Part shown: positions 1 to 8,460 of the stretch, piece after piece
How the letters are laid out: every line of letters begins with the position of its first letter
Numbering within the stretch: the stretch's first letter is position 1
Assembly: GCA_002421005.1 (NCBI GenBank)
Contig: DIJC01000023.1
Location: forward strand, 1 to 64,000
DNA length: 64,000 bases
Direction: 5' to 3'
Source: Enterobacteriaceae bacterium UBA5654
Lineage (GTDB): Bacteria; Pseudomonadota; Gammaproteobacteria; Enterobacterales; Enterobacteriaceae
Program-made: the position numbers and the translations under genes
The notes under the pieces: model-generated
Database searches by the model: none
Told to the model about the DNA's origin: nothing
The model's input: only the letters and a program-made list of their open reading frames with translations

Positions 1-15
1 CTGCTCCACCCCGCG
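1..15 (-). tRNA. 5' end of an initiator tRNA (fMet) gene, cut by window edge
   Basis: The reverse complement of the first 15 bases reads CGCGGGGTGGAGCAG, which is the 5' end of bacterial initiator tRNA-fMet, including its characteristic unpaired first C. In E. coli the metZWV cluster lies at this place beside mltA, so position supports the call. Only the acceptor and start of the D arm are inside the window. Confidence 0.85.
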
Positions 16-28
16 TCCGTGGAAGCGC

Positions 29-56
29 ACTATACTCTCCTGGCTTTCTGATGCAA
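29..56 (-). promoter_or_regulatory. Promoter of the initiator tRNA operon
   Basis: On the minus strand TTGCAT (56-51) and TATAGT (34-29) are separated by 16 bp and end 14 bp before the tRNA 5' end. This is a near-consensus sigma-70 promoter with a G+C-rich start region, as expected of stable-RNA promoters. Confidence 0.75.
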
Positions 57-221
57 CCCTTTTTTCAACAGAAGTCACAATTATGTCACTGACTGTATAA
101 AAAGAGGACGGATGGTTCGCTTTTTAAGCGGAATTCGTTTCTGGTTACGTATCTGCGTTTCATTAGAGGGTGGGGTTTGTTATCTTCAACACGTCTCCCG
201 GGTAACGAAAAGATGAATAAT

Positions 222-1343
222 ATGAAAGGATGTTGGGGTAAGTATCTGCTGACAGGCGCAATGATTGCCATGCTGGCAGCCTGTAGTTCCAAACCGACCG
301 ATCGCGGTCAACAGTATAAAGACGGGAAATTAACCCAGCCTTTCTCCCTGGTGAATCAGCCGGAAGCCGTCGGCGCGCCGATTAATGCCGGTGATTTTGC
401 CGAGCAGGTAAGCCAGATCCGCAGCGCCTCGCCGCGTCTTTATGGTTCGCAGAGTAATGTGTATAACGCCATCCAGGAATGGCTGCGGGCAGGCGGGGAT
501 ACGCGCACCATGCGGCAGTATGGGATTGATGCCTGGCAGATGGAAGGCACTGATAACTACGGTAACGTGCAGTTCACCGGCTATTATACGCCCGTTGTGC
601 AGGCTCGTCATACGCGTCAGGGCGAGTTCCAGTACCCTATCTACCGGATGCCACCGAAGCGCGGGAAGCTGCCTTCACGGGCGAGCATTTATGCGGGCGG
701 CCTGAGCGACAGCTATGTGCTGGCATACAGTAATTCACTGATGGATAATTTCATCATGGATGTGCAGGGCAGCGGCTATATCGATTTTGGCGACGGCTCG
801 CCGCTGAACTTCTTTAGTTATTCCGGCAAAAACGGCTGGCCCTACCGCAGTATCGGTAAAGTGTTGATCGACCGTGGCGAAGTGAAGCGGGAAGATATGT
901 CGATGCAGGCGATCCGCCACTGGGGAGAAACCCACAGCGAAGCGCAGGTGCAGGAGCTGCTGGAGCAGAATCCTTCTTTCGTATTCTTTAAACCACAGTC
1001 TTATGCGCCAGTGAAGGGCGCGAGCGCCGTACCGCTGATTGGTCGCGCGTCGGTCGCCTCTGACCGGAGTATTATTCCGGCGGGGACCACGCTGCTGGCG
1101 GAAGTGCCGCTGCTGGATAACAACGGCAAATTTAGCGGCCAGTACGAGTTGCGCCTGATGGTGGCGCTGGACGTGGGCGGAGCGATTAAAGGCCAGCACT
1201 TTGATATTTATCAGGGGATTGGTTCTGAGGCCGGTCACCGCGCGGGCTGGTACAATCACTACGGTCGCGTCTGGGTGCTGAAAACAGCGCCGGGGGCGGG
1301 TAACGTGTTTAGCAGCAGCGGCGGGAATGTGTTCAGCGGCTAA
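222..1343 (+). CDS. mltA: Membrane-bound lytic murein transglycosylase A
   Basis: Outer-membrane lipoprotein that cleaves the MurNAc-GlcNAc bond of peptidoglycan, forming 1,6-anhydromuramyl ends. The protein from this ATG has a signal peptide and lipobox LAAC with the lipidated Cys at residue 21. The MltA/3D fold follows, with the conserved DVGGAIKGQHFDIYQG segment that carries the catalytic Asp of the family. Earlier in-frame starts exist (TTG 177, ATG 213), but they would put hydrophilic residues before the signal peptide, and 222 matches the E. coli start. From 222 the protein is 373 residues, about 8 longer than E. coli MltA, because the terminal GNVFSG motif is repeated (GNVFSSSGGNVFSG). 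The same 3' sequence recurs in the tandem repeats just downstream. Confidence 0.97.
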   Translation: MKGCWGKYLLTGAMIAMLAACSSKPTDRGQQYKDGKLTQPFSLVNQPEAVGAPINAGDFAEQVSQIRSASPRLYGSQSNVYNAIQEWLRAGGDTRTMRQYGIDAWQMEGTDNYGNVQFTGYYTPVVQARHTRQGEFQYPIYRMPPKRGKLPSRASIYAGGLSDSYVLAYSNSLMDNFIMDVQGSGYIDFGDGSPLNFFSYSGKNGWPYRSIGKVLIDRGEVKREDMSMQAIRHWGETHSEAQVQELLEQNPSFVFFKPQSYAPVKGASAVPLIGRASVASDRSIIPAGTTLLAEVPLLDNNGKFSGQYELRLMVALDVGGAIKGQHFDIYQGIGSEAGHRAGWYNHYGRVWVLKTAPGAGNVFSSSGGNVFSG

Positions 1344-1822
1344 CCCCTCACCCCGACCCTCTCCCTAAGGGAGAGGGAGAAGGGCGGCGCTGGGGACGGG
1401 TAACGTGTTTAGTGGCTGATCCTTCAATGTGGGGGAAGGCGGGCTAACGCCCCTCTCACCCCGACCCTCTCCCTAAGAGAGAGGGAGAAGGGCGGCGCTG
1501 GGGACGGGTAACGTGTTTAGCGGCTGATCCTTCAATGTGGGGGAAGGCGGGCTAATGCACCCCCCTCACCCCGACCCTCTCCCTAAGGGAGAGGGAGAAG
1601 GGCAGCGCTGGGGACGGGTAACGTGTTTAGCGGCTGATCCTTCAATGTGGGGGAAGGCGGGCTAACGCCCCCCCCTCACCCCGACCCTCTCCCTAAGGGA
1701 AGGGCGGCGCTGGGGACGGGTAACGTGTTTAGCGGCTGATCCTTCAATGTGGGGAAGGCGGGCTAACGCCCCCCTCACCGCGACCCTCTCCCTGAGGGCG
1801 AAGGGCGGCACCGGACGCAACC
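1344..1822. repeat. Tandem array of ~108-bp units copied from the mltA 3' end plus a hairpin
   Basis: Five units begin near 1344, 1452, 1562, 1672 and 1771; spacing of a fixed landmark is 108, 110, 110 and 99 bp. Each starts with CCCTCACCCCGACCCTCTCC and a hairpin (CCCTCTCCC-taa-GGGAGAGGG, 1357-1377 in unit 1). Units 1-4 continue with GGGTAACGTGTTTAG, a copy of the last codons of mltA, and then TCCTTCAATGTGG. Unit 4 has lost about 10 bp of its hairpin and unit 5 is incomplete and diverged. No gene is seen between 1344 and 1982. Confidence 0.9.
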
Positions 1823-1871
1823 AGCGTGAGGTGGAGAAAATCGGCGGACCTAACCACGAACGCGATCGGTC

Positions 1872-1892
1872 CCCTCTCCCGGCGGGAGAGGG
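1872..1892. terminator. Palindromic hairpin before tcdA, relative of the tandem-repeat hairpin
   Basis: CCCTCTCCC and GGGAGAGGG form a perfect 9-bp stem with a 3-base loop (ggc). The same core occurs in the repeats after mltA and again between cysI and cysH. It belongs to a dispersed intergenic palindrome class common in enterics. There is no T-tract, so terminator activity is uncertain. Confidence 0.45.
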
Positions 1893-1982
1893 TTAGGGAG
1901 AGGGGGAAAGCCCCCCCTCGTCGCTAAAAAATCAGAGGGCCAAATCCCCTCCGCACTTACAGTTTTCACATTCTGAGGTTCT

Positions 1983-2789
1983 ATGTCTGTAGTAATCAGC
2001 GATGCCTGGCGTCAGCGCTTTGGTGGCACCGCACGTTTATATGGTGAGTCAGCGCTCCAGCTTTTCGCCGACGCGCATTTCTGCGTGGTGGGGATTGGCG
2101 GCGTCGGTTCATGGGTGGCGGAAGCGCTGGCGCGTACCGGTATTGGCGCAATCACGCTGATTGATATGGATGACGTTTGCGTCACCAATACCAACCGGCA
2201 GATCCACGCCCTGCGTGAAACCGTAGGCCAGGCAAAAGCTGAGGTGATGGCCGAACGCATTCACCAGATCAACCCGGAATGCCGGGTAACGGTCATTGAT
2301 GATTTCGTCACGGCGGAAAACGTCGCAGGCTATATGAATCAGGGCTACAGCTACGTTATTGACGCCATCGACAGCGTGCGCCCGAAGGCTGCGCTGATTG
2401 CGTACTGCCGCCGCAATAAAATTCCGCTGGTGACGACCGGTGGGGCGGGCGGACAGATCGATCCGACGCAGATCCAGGTCAGCGATCTGGCGAAAACCAT
2501 TCAGGACCCGCTGGCGGCAAAACTGCGCGAGCGGCTGAAAAGTGATTTTGGCATCGTTAAAAACAGCAAAGGCAAACTTGGCGTGGATTGCGTATTTTCC
2601 ACCGAAGCGCTGGTGTATCCACAGTCGGACGGCTCCGTCTGCGCGATGAAAAGCACCGCTGAGGGGCCAAAGCGGATGGACTGCGCGTCCGGTTTTGGTG
2701 CGGCAACGATGGTAACGGCGACCTTTGGATTCATCGCCGTTTCCCATGCGCTGAAAAAGATGATGGCAAAGGCCGCGCGTCAGGCCTGA
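1983..2789 (+). CDS. tcdA: tRNA threonylcarbamoyladenosine dehydratase
   Basis: ATP-dependent E1-like enzyme (formerly CsdL/YgdL) that cyclises t6A37 of tRNAs to ct6A, improving decoding of ANN codons. The 268-residue length equals that of E. coli. The adenylation fold is clear: GxGGVGS at about 37-43, the IDMDDV acidic strand end, TNTNRQ, and the conserved KLGVDCVFSTE and KRMDCASGFGAATMV segments. The gene converges on csdE and overlaps its 3' end by 10 bp. CsdA and CsdE supply sulfur and interact with TcdA in E. coli, which fits their adjacency. Confidence 0.97.
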   Translation: MSVVISDAWRQRFGGTARLYGESALQLFADAHFCVVGIGGVGSWVAEALARTGIGAITLIDMDDVCVTNTNRQIHALRETVGQAKAEVMAERIHQINPECRVTVIDDFVTAENVAGYMNQGYSYVIDAIDSVRPKAALIAYCRRNKIPLVTTGGAGGQIDPTQIQVSDLAKTIQDPLAAKLRERLKSDFGIVKNSKGKLGVDCVFSTEALVYPQSDGSVCAMKSTAEGPKRMDCASGFGAATMVTATFGFIAVSHALKKMMAKAARQA

Positions 2790-3223
2790 CGCGCGGCTTC
2801 CAGTATCGCCTCGCCGAGCGCGTTCAGTCCCTGATTACGTGACGCGCTAAGCTGGTTGCGCAGCCCCAGTTCATCAAACAGCGCCAGCGGATCGCCCGCC
2901 AGTAATTCCGCAGCGCGTTTTCCTTCCACGGCGGTCAACAGCACCGCCAGCAGGCCGCGCACGATGCGGCCTTCGCTGTCGCCAAAAAAGTGTAGTTTTC
3001 CTTCCGGGGAGACGCGCCAGCCCAGCCATACCCGATTCTCACAGCCGGGAATTTCCCGCGCCTGCGCCCGTAGATCGTCAGGCAGCGCCGGAAGCTGTTT
3101 GCCTAACAGGATCAACTGGCGATATTTATCTTCCCACTGACTGAGCGGGGCAAAGGTATTTTTTAACGTCTCTTCCGTGACCGTGGTGCCGAACGGATGT
3201 CCGGCGAGGGCTGCACTTGTCAT
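2780..3223 (-). CDS. csdE: Cysteine desulfurase sulfur acceptor subunit CsdE
   Basis: SufE-like small protein that takes persulfide sulfur from CsdA and passes it on. It has 147 residues. The acceptor Cys is residue 61, in EIPGCENRVW, the signature of the SufE/CsdE family. The start overlaps the csdA stop by 4 bp (ATGA), so the two are translationally coupled in a csdAE operon. The 3' end overlaps tcdA on the other strand. Confidence 0.96.
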   Translation of the reverse strand: MTSAALAGHPFGTTVTEETLKNTFAPLSQWEDKYRQLILLGKQLPALPDDLRAQAREIPGCENRVWLGWRVSPEGKLHFFGDSEGRIVRGLLAVLLTAVEGKRAAELLAGDPLALFDELGLRNQLSASRNQGLNALGEAILEAARQA

Positions 3224-4428
3224 TCGTCCACCAGTATCGCAAGAGCACGGTCAACGGCGCTGACCAGTGCGGTAACATCATTCTGTGTATTATAAGGCGC
3301 AAAGGAGAGCCGCAGGGTGCCGTCCACGCCTAATGCCGCCAGTAGCGGCTGGGCGCAGTGCTGACCGGCGCGCAGGGCAATGCCATAGCCCGCCAGTAGC
3401 GTCACCATGTCGCTGTGATGAACGCCGGCAAAATTAAAGGCCAGCAGGCTGGAATCCTGCACGCGCCAGGAGCGAAAGCCAGGGCGCTTCGCCAGCGCAT
3501 CTTCGGCAAGCGTGGCAAGACCCCGGCTCCAGCTTTCAGCCTGGGCGATGTCGGTGTTTTCCAGCCATTCCAGCGCGGCGCTAAGGCCAATCACCCCCGC
3601 CACGTTTGGCGTTCCCGCTTCCAGGCGATAAGGCACCGGCTGGGTTTTATAGCCGTTAAAACTGACTTCGGTGATCATCTTTCCGCCGCCAAGCCACGGC
3701 GACATGCTCTCCAGCAGCTCCGCTTTGCCGAATAACACGCCGATACCGTTAGGGCCGTAAAGTTTATGGCCGGAGAAGGCGTAGAAGTCGATATCCAGTT
3801 TTTGTACGTCCGCCGGATAGTGAACCGCGCCTTGCGCGCCATCAACCATCACCACGATACCGGAGGCATGGGCGAATTTGATGGCCTGCGCCAGATCCGG
3901 ACAGCCGCCGGTAACGTTGGACATCTGACCCAGCGCCAGGATGCGGCTGCGCGGGGTGATGATTTCTGCCAGGCGCGCGACGTCCGGTAAATAGTCCGCG
4001 CCCAGCGGCAGTTTGACGATTTTCGCACCGGTTTGCTCCGCCACCATCAGCCACGGCACAAAATTCGCGTGATGCTCCGCCTCGCTGACGATGATCTCAT
4101 CGCCGGGCTTCAGGCGCGGGCGGGCGTAGCACTGGGCCACCATATTAATGGCTTCGGTGGTGCCGCGCGTCCAGACGATATTTTTGCCTGAAGGCGCATT
4201 CAACAGCCGGGCCACCCGGTCGCGCGCCGCTTCATAACGCTCGGTCAGACGCTGCGCCTCGGCAAACTGGCTGCGGTGTACGTTCCCGGCGCTCAGGCTG
4301 TAAAACTGCTGCGTGGCATCAATGACCGCCTGCGGTTTAAGCGCGGTAGCCGCGCTGTCGAGATAAACGCCCGCATCAGCCAGCGCCGGAAATTGCGCGC
4401 GAAATTGCGCAGGATTGAACGTAGTCAT
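3220..4428 (-). CDS. csdA: Cysteine desulfurase CsdA
   Basis: PLP enzyme (class V aminotransferase fold) that removes sulfur from cysteine to form an enzyme persulfide plus alanine. The PLP lysine is K222 in SGHKLYG and the persulfide Cys is C358 in RAGQHCAQP, the same numbering as E. coli. A longer reading from 4482 is open, but the ATG at 4428 follows a GAGGAG ribosome site and gives MTTFNPAQFRAQFPAL, matching the family N-terminus at 402 residues. It is first gene of the csdA-csdE pair. The 190 bp between it and ygdI hold the divergent promoters. Confidence 0.96.
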   Translation of the reverse strand: MTTFNPAQFRAQFPALADAGVYLDSAATALKPQAVIDATQQFYSLSAGNVHRSQFAEAQRLTERYEAARDRVARLLNAPSGKNIVWTRGTTEAINMVAQCYARPRLKPGDEIIVSEAEHHANFVPWLMVAEQTGAKIVKLPLGADYLPDVARLAEIITPRSRILALGQMSNVTGGCPDLAQAIKFAHASGIVVMVDGAQGAVHYPADVQKLDIDFYAFSGHKLYGPNGIGVLFGKAELLESMSPWLGGGKMITEVSFNGYKTQPVPYRLEAGTPNVAGVIGLSAALEWLENTDIAQAESWSRGLATLAEDALAKRPGFRSWRVQDSSLLAFNFAGVHHSDMVTLLAGYGIALRAGQHCAQPLLAALGVDGTLRLSFAPYNTQNDVTALVSAVDRALAILVDE

Positions 4429-4621
4429 AGCACTCCTCATCATCGTCAGCGGGATCGTCGCGCAATTCATTCCCCGGCGCAAGCATGTTGAAAACCATCG
4501 GAATTATCCTGTAATCCTGGCAGGTTTCCCACGGTGGGTTATGCTGATATCTGTTAGGTGAATGTTTTTGCCTGTTACTAAATGATGGTTCTATAGCATT
4601 TATTGCTAAAAGGAGAAGAAG

Positions 4622-4849
4622 ATGAAAAAGACTGCCGCAATTATTTCTGCCTGTATGCTGACTTTTGCCCTGAGCGCCTGTTCAGGTCCGAACTATGTAA
4701 TGCATACCAATGATGGCCGCACCATCGTTTCTGACGGGAAACCGGTGACGGATAACGATACCGGCATGATTTCCTACAAGGATGCCAACGGTAACAAGCA
4801 GCAGATCAACCGTGCTGATGTGAAAGAGATGGTTGCTCTGGAAAAATAA
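4622..4849 (+). CDS. ygdI: YgdI/YgdR-family small lipoprotein
   Basis: A 75-residue protein with a lysine-rich start, a hydrophobic stretch and lipobox LSAC (lipidated Cys 20). A small SH3-like domain of the YgdI/YgdR family (DUF903) follows, with the recognisable YVMHTNDGRTIVSDGKP strand. A strong AGGAGAAGA ribosome site precedes the ATG. The lipoprotein sorting signal (S at +2, G at +3) predicts the outer membrane. The cellular role is unknown in the family. Confidence 0.93.
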   Translation: MKKTAAIISACMLTFALSACSGPNYVMHTNDGRTIVSDGKPVTDNDTGMISYKDANGNKQQINRADVKEMVALEK

Positions 4850-4861
4850 GCACTAAATAAG

Positions 4862-5066
4862 CAAAAAAAAGCACCGCATTTTGCGGTGCTACATTAATCA
4901 CTATGGACAGACAGGGTAAATGTACAGGAAGTGAAAGAGGTAGCCAGGCTACCGAGGCCTGAATCGCAGACCTAATGCAAACACAACAACACAACATCAC
5001 AACCGTAAGCCAAAAGTTCATCAGAACACGCATCCCAACAAAACTTTTCGTTCCGGCTCAGGAAGT
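4862..5066 (-). ncRNA. gcvB: GcvB small regulatory RNA
   Basis: The minus strand reads as GcvB almost throughout: 5' ACTTCCTGAGCCGGAACG, then the G/U-rich R1 seed (GGTTGTGATGTTGTGTTG, within 5004-4977) used to repress many amino-acid transporter mRNAs. It ends in an intrinsic terminator: AGCACCGCA / TGCGGTGCT (4890-4870) followed by eight Ts. Length is about 205 nt, like E. coli. It is divergent from gcvA, whose product activates it when glycine is abundant, and acts with Hfq. Confidence 0.96.
4870..4890 (-). terminator. Intrinsic terminator of gcvB
   Basis: A perfect 9-bp stem (4870-4878 with 4882-4890) with a 3-base loop, followed on the minus strand by an eight-T run (4869-4862). There is no T-run on the plus strand, so it serves gcvB, not ygdI. 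Confidence 0.92.
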
Positions 5067-5072
5067 GCGGCC

Positions 5073-5101
5073 ACTATAGGTATTTGCTGGTAGAAGCTCA
5101 A
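5073..5101 (-). promoter_or_regulatory. gcvB promoter
   Basis: Minus-strand TTGAGC (5101-5096) and TATAGT (5078-5073), spacer 17 bp, with the start at 5066. It lies in the shared gcvA-gcvB control region, where GcvA is known to bind in E. coli. Confidence 0.8.
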
Positions 5102-5195
5102 CGGACAAATTATAATGGCTCAGATAAAAAAAACTAATAGGTTACACCCCGTGTCCTGTTTGTTAATTTGCGTTAACATTTGAGCCAGAATCCCT

Positions 5196-6113
5196 ATGTC
5201 AAAGCGATTACCCCCTCTCAATGCATTACGTGTATTTGATGCAGCCGCCAGGCATTTAAGTTTTACTCGTGCCGCCGATGAGCTTTTTGTGACCCAGGCC
5301 GCAGTCAGTCATCAAATCAAGTCTCTCGAGGATTTCTTAGGGCTGAAGCTCTTTCGCCGACGTAATCGATCGCTATTGCTGACCGAAGAAGGGCAGAGTT
5401 ATTTCCAGGATATAAAAGAGATATTTTCGCAATTAACCGACGCAACACGTAAACTTCAATCGCGCAGTGCCAAAGGGGCGCTGACGGTGAGTTTGCTGCC
5501 TAGTTTTGCGATTCACTGGCTGGTTCCTCGTCTCTCCAGCTTTAACTCAGCTTATCCGGGAATTGACGTCAGAATTCAGGCGGTCGATCGTGAAGAAGAC
5601 AAACTGGCGGACGATGTTGACGTCGCCATTTTTTACGGACGGGGAAACTGGCACGGCCTGCGCGTTGAAAAACTGTACGCCGAATATCTGCTCCCGGTGT
5701 GCGCGCCTGTCCTGCTGACCGGCGAGAAAGCGTTGAAAACGCCTGCCGATTTAGCGCAACATACGCTGTTACATGATGCATCCCGTCGCGACTGGCAGAC
5801 CTACACTCGCCAGTTGGGCCTGAATCATATTAATGTCCAGCAGGGACCGATTTTCAGCCATAGCGCGATGGTGCTCCAGGCCGCTATTCACGGGCAGGGC
5901 GTGGCGCTGGCAAATAACGTGATGGCGCAAACTGAAATCGAGGCGGGCCGCCTGGTCTGCCCGTTTAATGATGTTCTGGTCAGTAAGAATGCGTTTTATC
6001 TGGTTTGTCATGATAGTCAGGCAGAACTGGGTAAAATAGCCGCTTTTCGTCAGTGGATCCTGGCAAAAGCAGCCAGCGAGCAGGAAAAATTCCGCTTTCG
6101 TTACGAACAATAA
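5196..6113 (+). CDS. gcvA: Glycine cleavage system transcriptional regulator GcvA
   Basis: LysR-type regulator of 305 residues. The N-terminal winged helix-turn-helix is typical (LNALRVFDAAARHLSFTRAA, then ELFVTQAAVSHQIKSLE), followed by the periplasmic-binding-like effector domain. In E. coli GcvA activates gcvTHP with glycine, represses it with purines via GcvR, autoregulates, and activates gcvB. The gcvB gene is divergent immediately upstream, the same arrangement. A 20-bp gap separates it from ygdD. Confidence 0.97.
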   Translation: MSKRLPPLNALRVFDAAARHLSFTRAADELFVTQAAVSHQIKSLEDFLGLKLFRRRNRSLLLTEEGQSYFQDIKEIFSQLTDATRKLQSRSAKGALTVSLLPSFAIHWLVPRLSSFNSAYPGIDVRIQAVDREEDKLADDVDVAIFYGRGNWHGLRVEKLYAEYLLPVCAPVLLTGEKALKTPADLAQHTLLHDASRRDWQTYTRQLGLNHINVQQGPIFSHSAMVLQAAIHGQGVALANNVMAQTEIEAGRLVCPFNDVLVSKNAFYLVCHDSQAELGKIAAFRQWILAKAASEQEKFRFRYEQ

Positions 6114-6133
6114 ATGACTTTAGGGTAATAACC

Positions 6134-6529
6134 ATGACCAGCCGTTTCATGCTGATTTTCGCCGCGATTAGTGGCTTTATTTTTGTGGCGCTGGGCGCGT
6201 TTGGCGCACACGTGTTAAGTAAGTCGTTGGGGCCCGCCGAAATGGGCTGGCTGAATACCGGCCTTGAATATCAGGCATTTCACACCCTTGCCATCTTCGC
6301 GCTGGCGGTTGCCATGCAGCGCCGCATTAGCATCTGGTTTTACTGGAGCAGCGTGTTTCTGGCGCTTGGCACGGTGCTGTTCAGCGGCAGCCTTTATTGT
6401 CTGGCACTTTCGCATTTGCGCCTGTGGGCGTTCGTCACGCCGGTAGGCGGCGTATGTTTTCTTGCTGGCTGGGCGCTCATGTTAGTTGGCGCAATTCGTT
6501 TGAAGCGTAAAGGCATTGTTCATGAATAA
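6134..6529 (+). CDS. ygdD: DUF423 inner-membrane protein YgdD
   Basis: A 131-residue protein with four predicted hydrophobic segments (start MTSRFMLIFAAISGFIFVAL; AFHTLAIFALAVAM; FYWSSVFLALGTVLFSGSLY; FVTPVGGVCFLAGWALMLVG). It is nearly identical to E. coli YgdD. The ATG at 6134 is used because a longer frame from 6053 would overlap gcvA and add unrelated hydrophilic sequence. The end overlaps rlmM by 8 bp, indicating co-translation. Molecular function is not established. Confidence 0.94.
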   Translation: MTSRFMLIFAAISGFIFVALGAFGAHVLSKSLGPAEMGWLNTGLEYQAFHTLAIFALAVAMQRRISIWFYWSSVFLALGTVLFSGSLYCLALSHLRLWAFVTPVGGVCFLAGWALMLVGAIRLKRKGIVHE

Positions 6530-7622
6530 GCTTGTTTTACTGTGTCGCCCCGGTTTTGAGAAAGAGTGCGCGGCAGAAATTACCGATAAAGCCGCCCGTC
6601 TGGAAGTGTTTGGCTTTGCGCGCGTGAAAGAGAACGCGGGCTACGTTATTTTCGAATGCTACCAGCCGGAAGAGGCCGACAAACTGGCTTCCGGGCTGCC
6701 TTTTAGCTCGCTGATTTTTGCCCGCCAGATGTTTGTGGCCGGTGAGCTGCTGCAAAATCTGCCGCCGGAAGATCGCATTACGCCGATTGTCGGCATGTTG
6801 CAGGGCGTGGTAGAGAAGGGCGGCGAGCTGCGGGTCGAAGTCGCAGACACCAACGAAAGCAAAGAACTGATGAAGTTCTGCCGTAAATTTACCGTGCCGT
6901 TACGCGCCGCGCTGCGCGAGGCGAAAGTGCTGACCAGCTACGAAACCGCAAAGCGTCCGGTGGTCCATGTGTTCTTTATTGCGCCGGGCTGCTGCTATAC
7001 CGGCTATTCGTACAGCAATAATAATTCCCCGTTCTATATGGGCATTCCGCGTCTGAAGTTTCCCGCCGATGCGCCGAGTCGCTCAACGCTTAAGCTTGAA
7101 GAAGCGCTGCACGTGTTTATTCCGGCGGATGAGTGGGACGAGCGTCTGGCAAACGGCATGTACGCCGTCGATCTCGGTGCCTGTCCCGGCGGCTGGACCT
7201 ATCAGCTGGTGAAACGCAATATGTGGGTTTATTCGGTGGATAACGGTCCGATGGCGCAAAGCCTGATGGATACCGGCCAGGTGACCTGGCTGCGTGAAGA
7301 CGGATTTAAGTATAAGCCGACCCGCAATAACATCTCCTGGATGGTCTGCGATATGGTGGAGAAGCCCGCCAAAGTTGCCGCGCTGATGGCGCAGTGGCTG
7401 GTGAACGGCTGGTGTCGAGAAACTATTTTTAACCTCAAGCTGCCTATGAAAAAGCGCTATGAAGAGGTGTCGCATAACCTTGCTTATATTCAGGGAAAAC
7501 TGGATGAACAGGGAATTAACGCCCAGATCCAGGCGCGTCAGCTGTATCACGATCGGGAAGAAGTGACCGTGCACGTTCGCCGGATGTGGGCAGCCGTCGG
7601 CGGTCGTCGCGACGAGCGTTAA
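6522..7622 (+). CDS. rlmM: 23S rRNA 2'-O-methyltransferase (C2498) RlmM
   Basis: SAM-dependent ribose methyltransferase that modifies C2498 in 23S rRNA. The protein is 366 residues, equal to E. coli. An N-terminal THUMP-like domain is followed by a Rossmann methyltransferase domain with the SAM loop DLGACPGGWTYQL and the later WMVCDMVEKP segment; the K-D-K-E tetrad of RrmJ-like enzymes is expected here. The start is ATG 6522 inside the ygdD coding end; a TTG two codons earlier is less likely. In E. coli the fuc cluster follows; here xni follows directly. Confidence 0.96.
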   Translation: MNKLVLLCRPGFEKECAAEITDKAARLEVFGFARVKENAGYVIFECYQPEEADKLASGLPFSSLIFARQMFVAGELLQNLPPEDRITPIVGMLQGVVEKGGELRVEVADTNESKELMKFCRKFTVPLRAALREAKVLTSYETAKRPVVHVFFIAPGCCYTGYSYSNNNSPFYMGIPRLKFPADAPSRSTLKLEEALHVFIPADEWDERLANGMYAVDLGACPGGWTYQLVKRNMWVYSVDNGPMAQSLMDTGQVTWLREDGFKYKPTRNNISWMVCDMVEKPAKVAALMAQWLVNGWCRETIFNLKLPMKKRYEEVSHNLAYIQGKLDEQGINAQIQARQLYHDREEVTVHVRRMWAAVGGRRDER

Positions 7623-7641
7623 GGCTAAACTTCTTTCGACA

Positions 7642-7666
7642 CGCTGCCAGTGCGACGCTGGCAGCG
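7642..7666. terminator. Hairpin between convergent rlmM and xni
   Basis: A 9-bp perfect stem, CGCTGCCAG / CTGGCAGCG, with a 7-base loop, followed by ctttcc on the plus strand. It is the only strong structure in the 82-bp gap and probably terminates rlmM. The T-tract is weak. Confidence 0.5.
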
Positions 7667-7704
7667 CTTTCCTGTGAATTGCCGCACCCTCGTCACACCT
7701 CAAA

Positions 7705-8460
7705 CTATCTGCGCAGTCGAAGCTGCTGCAAATTCCCGTCAATATGCAAATCCGCACGGAGCTGCGCAACCTCCCGGCAAATAAACGCCATCTCGCGATT
7801 TTCCTCCAGCTTTTTACGCCATTTCTGTGGCACCTCGTCGAGACGGGCGTAAATCTCCTCCAGCGTGGAGAATTCCGTCAGTAACTGGGTAGCGCTTTTC
7901 GCACCAATGCCCGCCACGCCGGGGATTTTTGAACTGCCGATCCCGGCAAGTCCCCAGTAATCAGGGAGCTGCTGCGGCGTCACGCCGAACTCCTGAGCGA
8001 TGAACGGCGCATCCAGCCAGCGTTTCTGGAAGTAATCGCGGATGCGGATTTCCGGCGAAAGTAGCTGGCAGTAGCCTTTATCCGTGGAGACAATTGTCGC
8101 CTGATGTCCGGCCTGCGCGACTTTCACCGCCAGCGTCGCCGCGAGATCGTCGGCTTCGTTACCCGCCGATTCCCAGCTGCGCACGCCGCTGCGGGCAAAC
8201 GCCGCACGCAGTTGCGCCATCTCTTTTTGCAGATCGTCCGGCATCGGCGCGCGGCCCGCTTTGTATTCGGGCAGCTTCTGGTGACGCCAGCTGGCGCTGC
8301 GCGCTTCATCGTCAAACACCGCCACCGCGTGCGTTGGCTGACTGTGCAGGATCAACTGCTCCAGCGCGTGCTGGCAGGCATCCACGCAGGGCGATCCCTG
8401 CACCGCATGGATTCGGCGGATCAGATTTAGCGCATCGACAATGAGTAGGTGAACGGTCAC
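7705..8460 (-). CDS. xni: Flap endonuclease Xni (exonuclease IX)
   Basis: A 5'-nuclease-fold protein (like the small domain of DNA polymerase I) acting on flap structures. The start HLLIVDALNLIRRIHA carries the first metal-binding Asp; GNEADDLAATLA and STDKGYCQLL carry further acidic metal ligands, and the helix-hairpin-helix GLAGIGSSKIPGVAGIG binds DNA. I choose GTG 8460 (251 residues, MTVHLLIVDALN): the strong AGGAGG site abuts the alternative ATG at 8466 with no spacing but lies 6 nt before the GTG, and 251 residues equals E. coli. Confidence 0.9.
   Translation of the reverse strand: MTVHLLIVDALNLIRRIHAVQGSPCVDACQHALEQLILHSQPTHAVAVFDDEARSASWRHQKLPEYKAGRAPMPDDLQKEMAQLRAAFARSGVRSWESAGNEADDLAATLAVKVAQAGHQATIVSTDKGYCQLLSPEIRIRDYFQKRWLDAPFIAQEFGVTPQQLPDYWGLAGIGSSKIPGVAGIGAKSATQLLTEFSTLEEIYARLDEVPQKWRKKLEENREMAFICREVAQLRADLHIDGNLQQLRLRR

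Noticed and set aside
4806..5033. 75-residue hydrophobic frame on the minus strand within gcvB
   Set aside because: It is inside the GcvB RNA; the Cys/Val-rich stretch is just the G/U-rich seed region translated.
5111..5116. TATAAT as the gcvA -10
   Set aside because: A perfect -10 hexamer, but no acceptable -35 at 16-18 bp; left uncalled.
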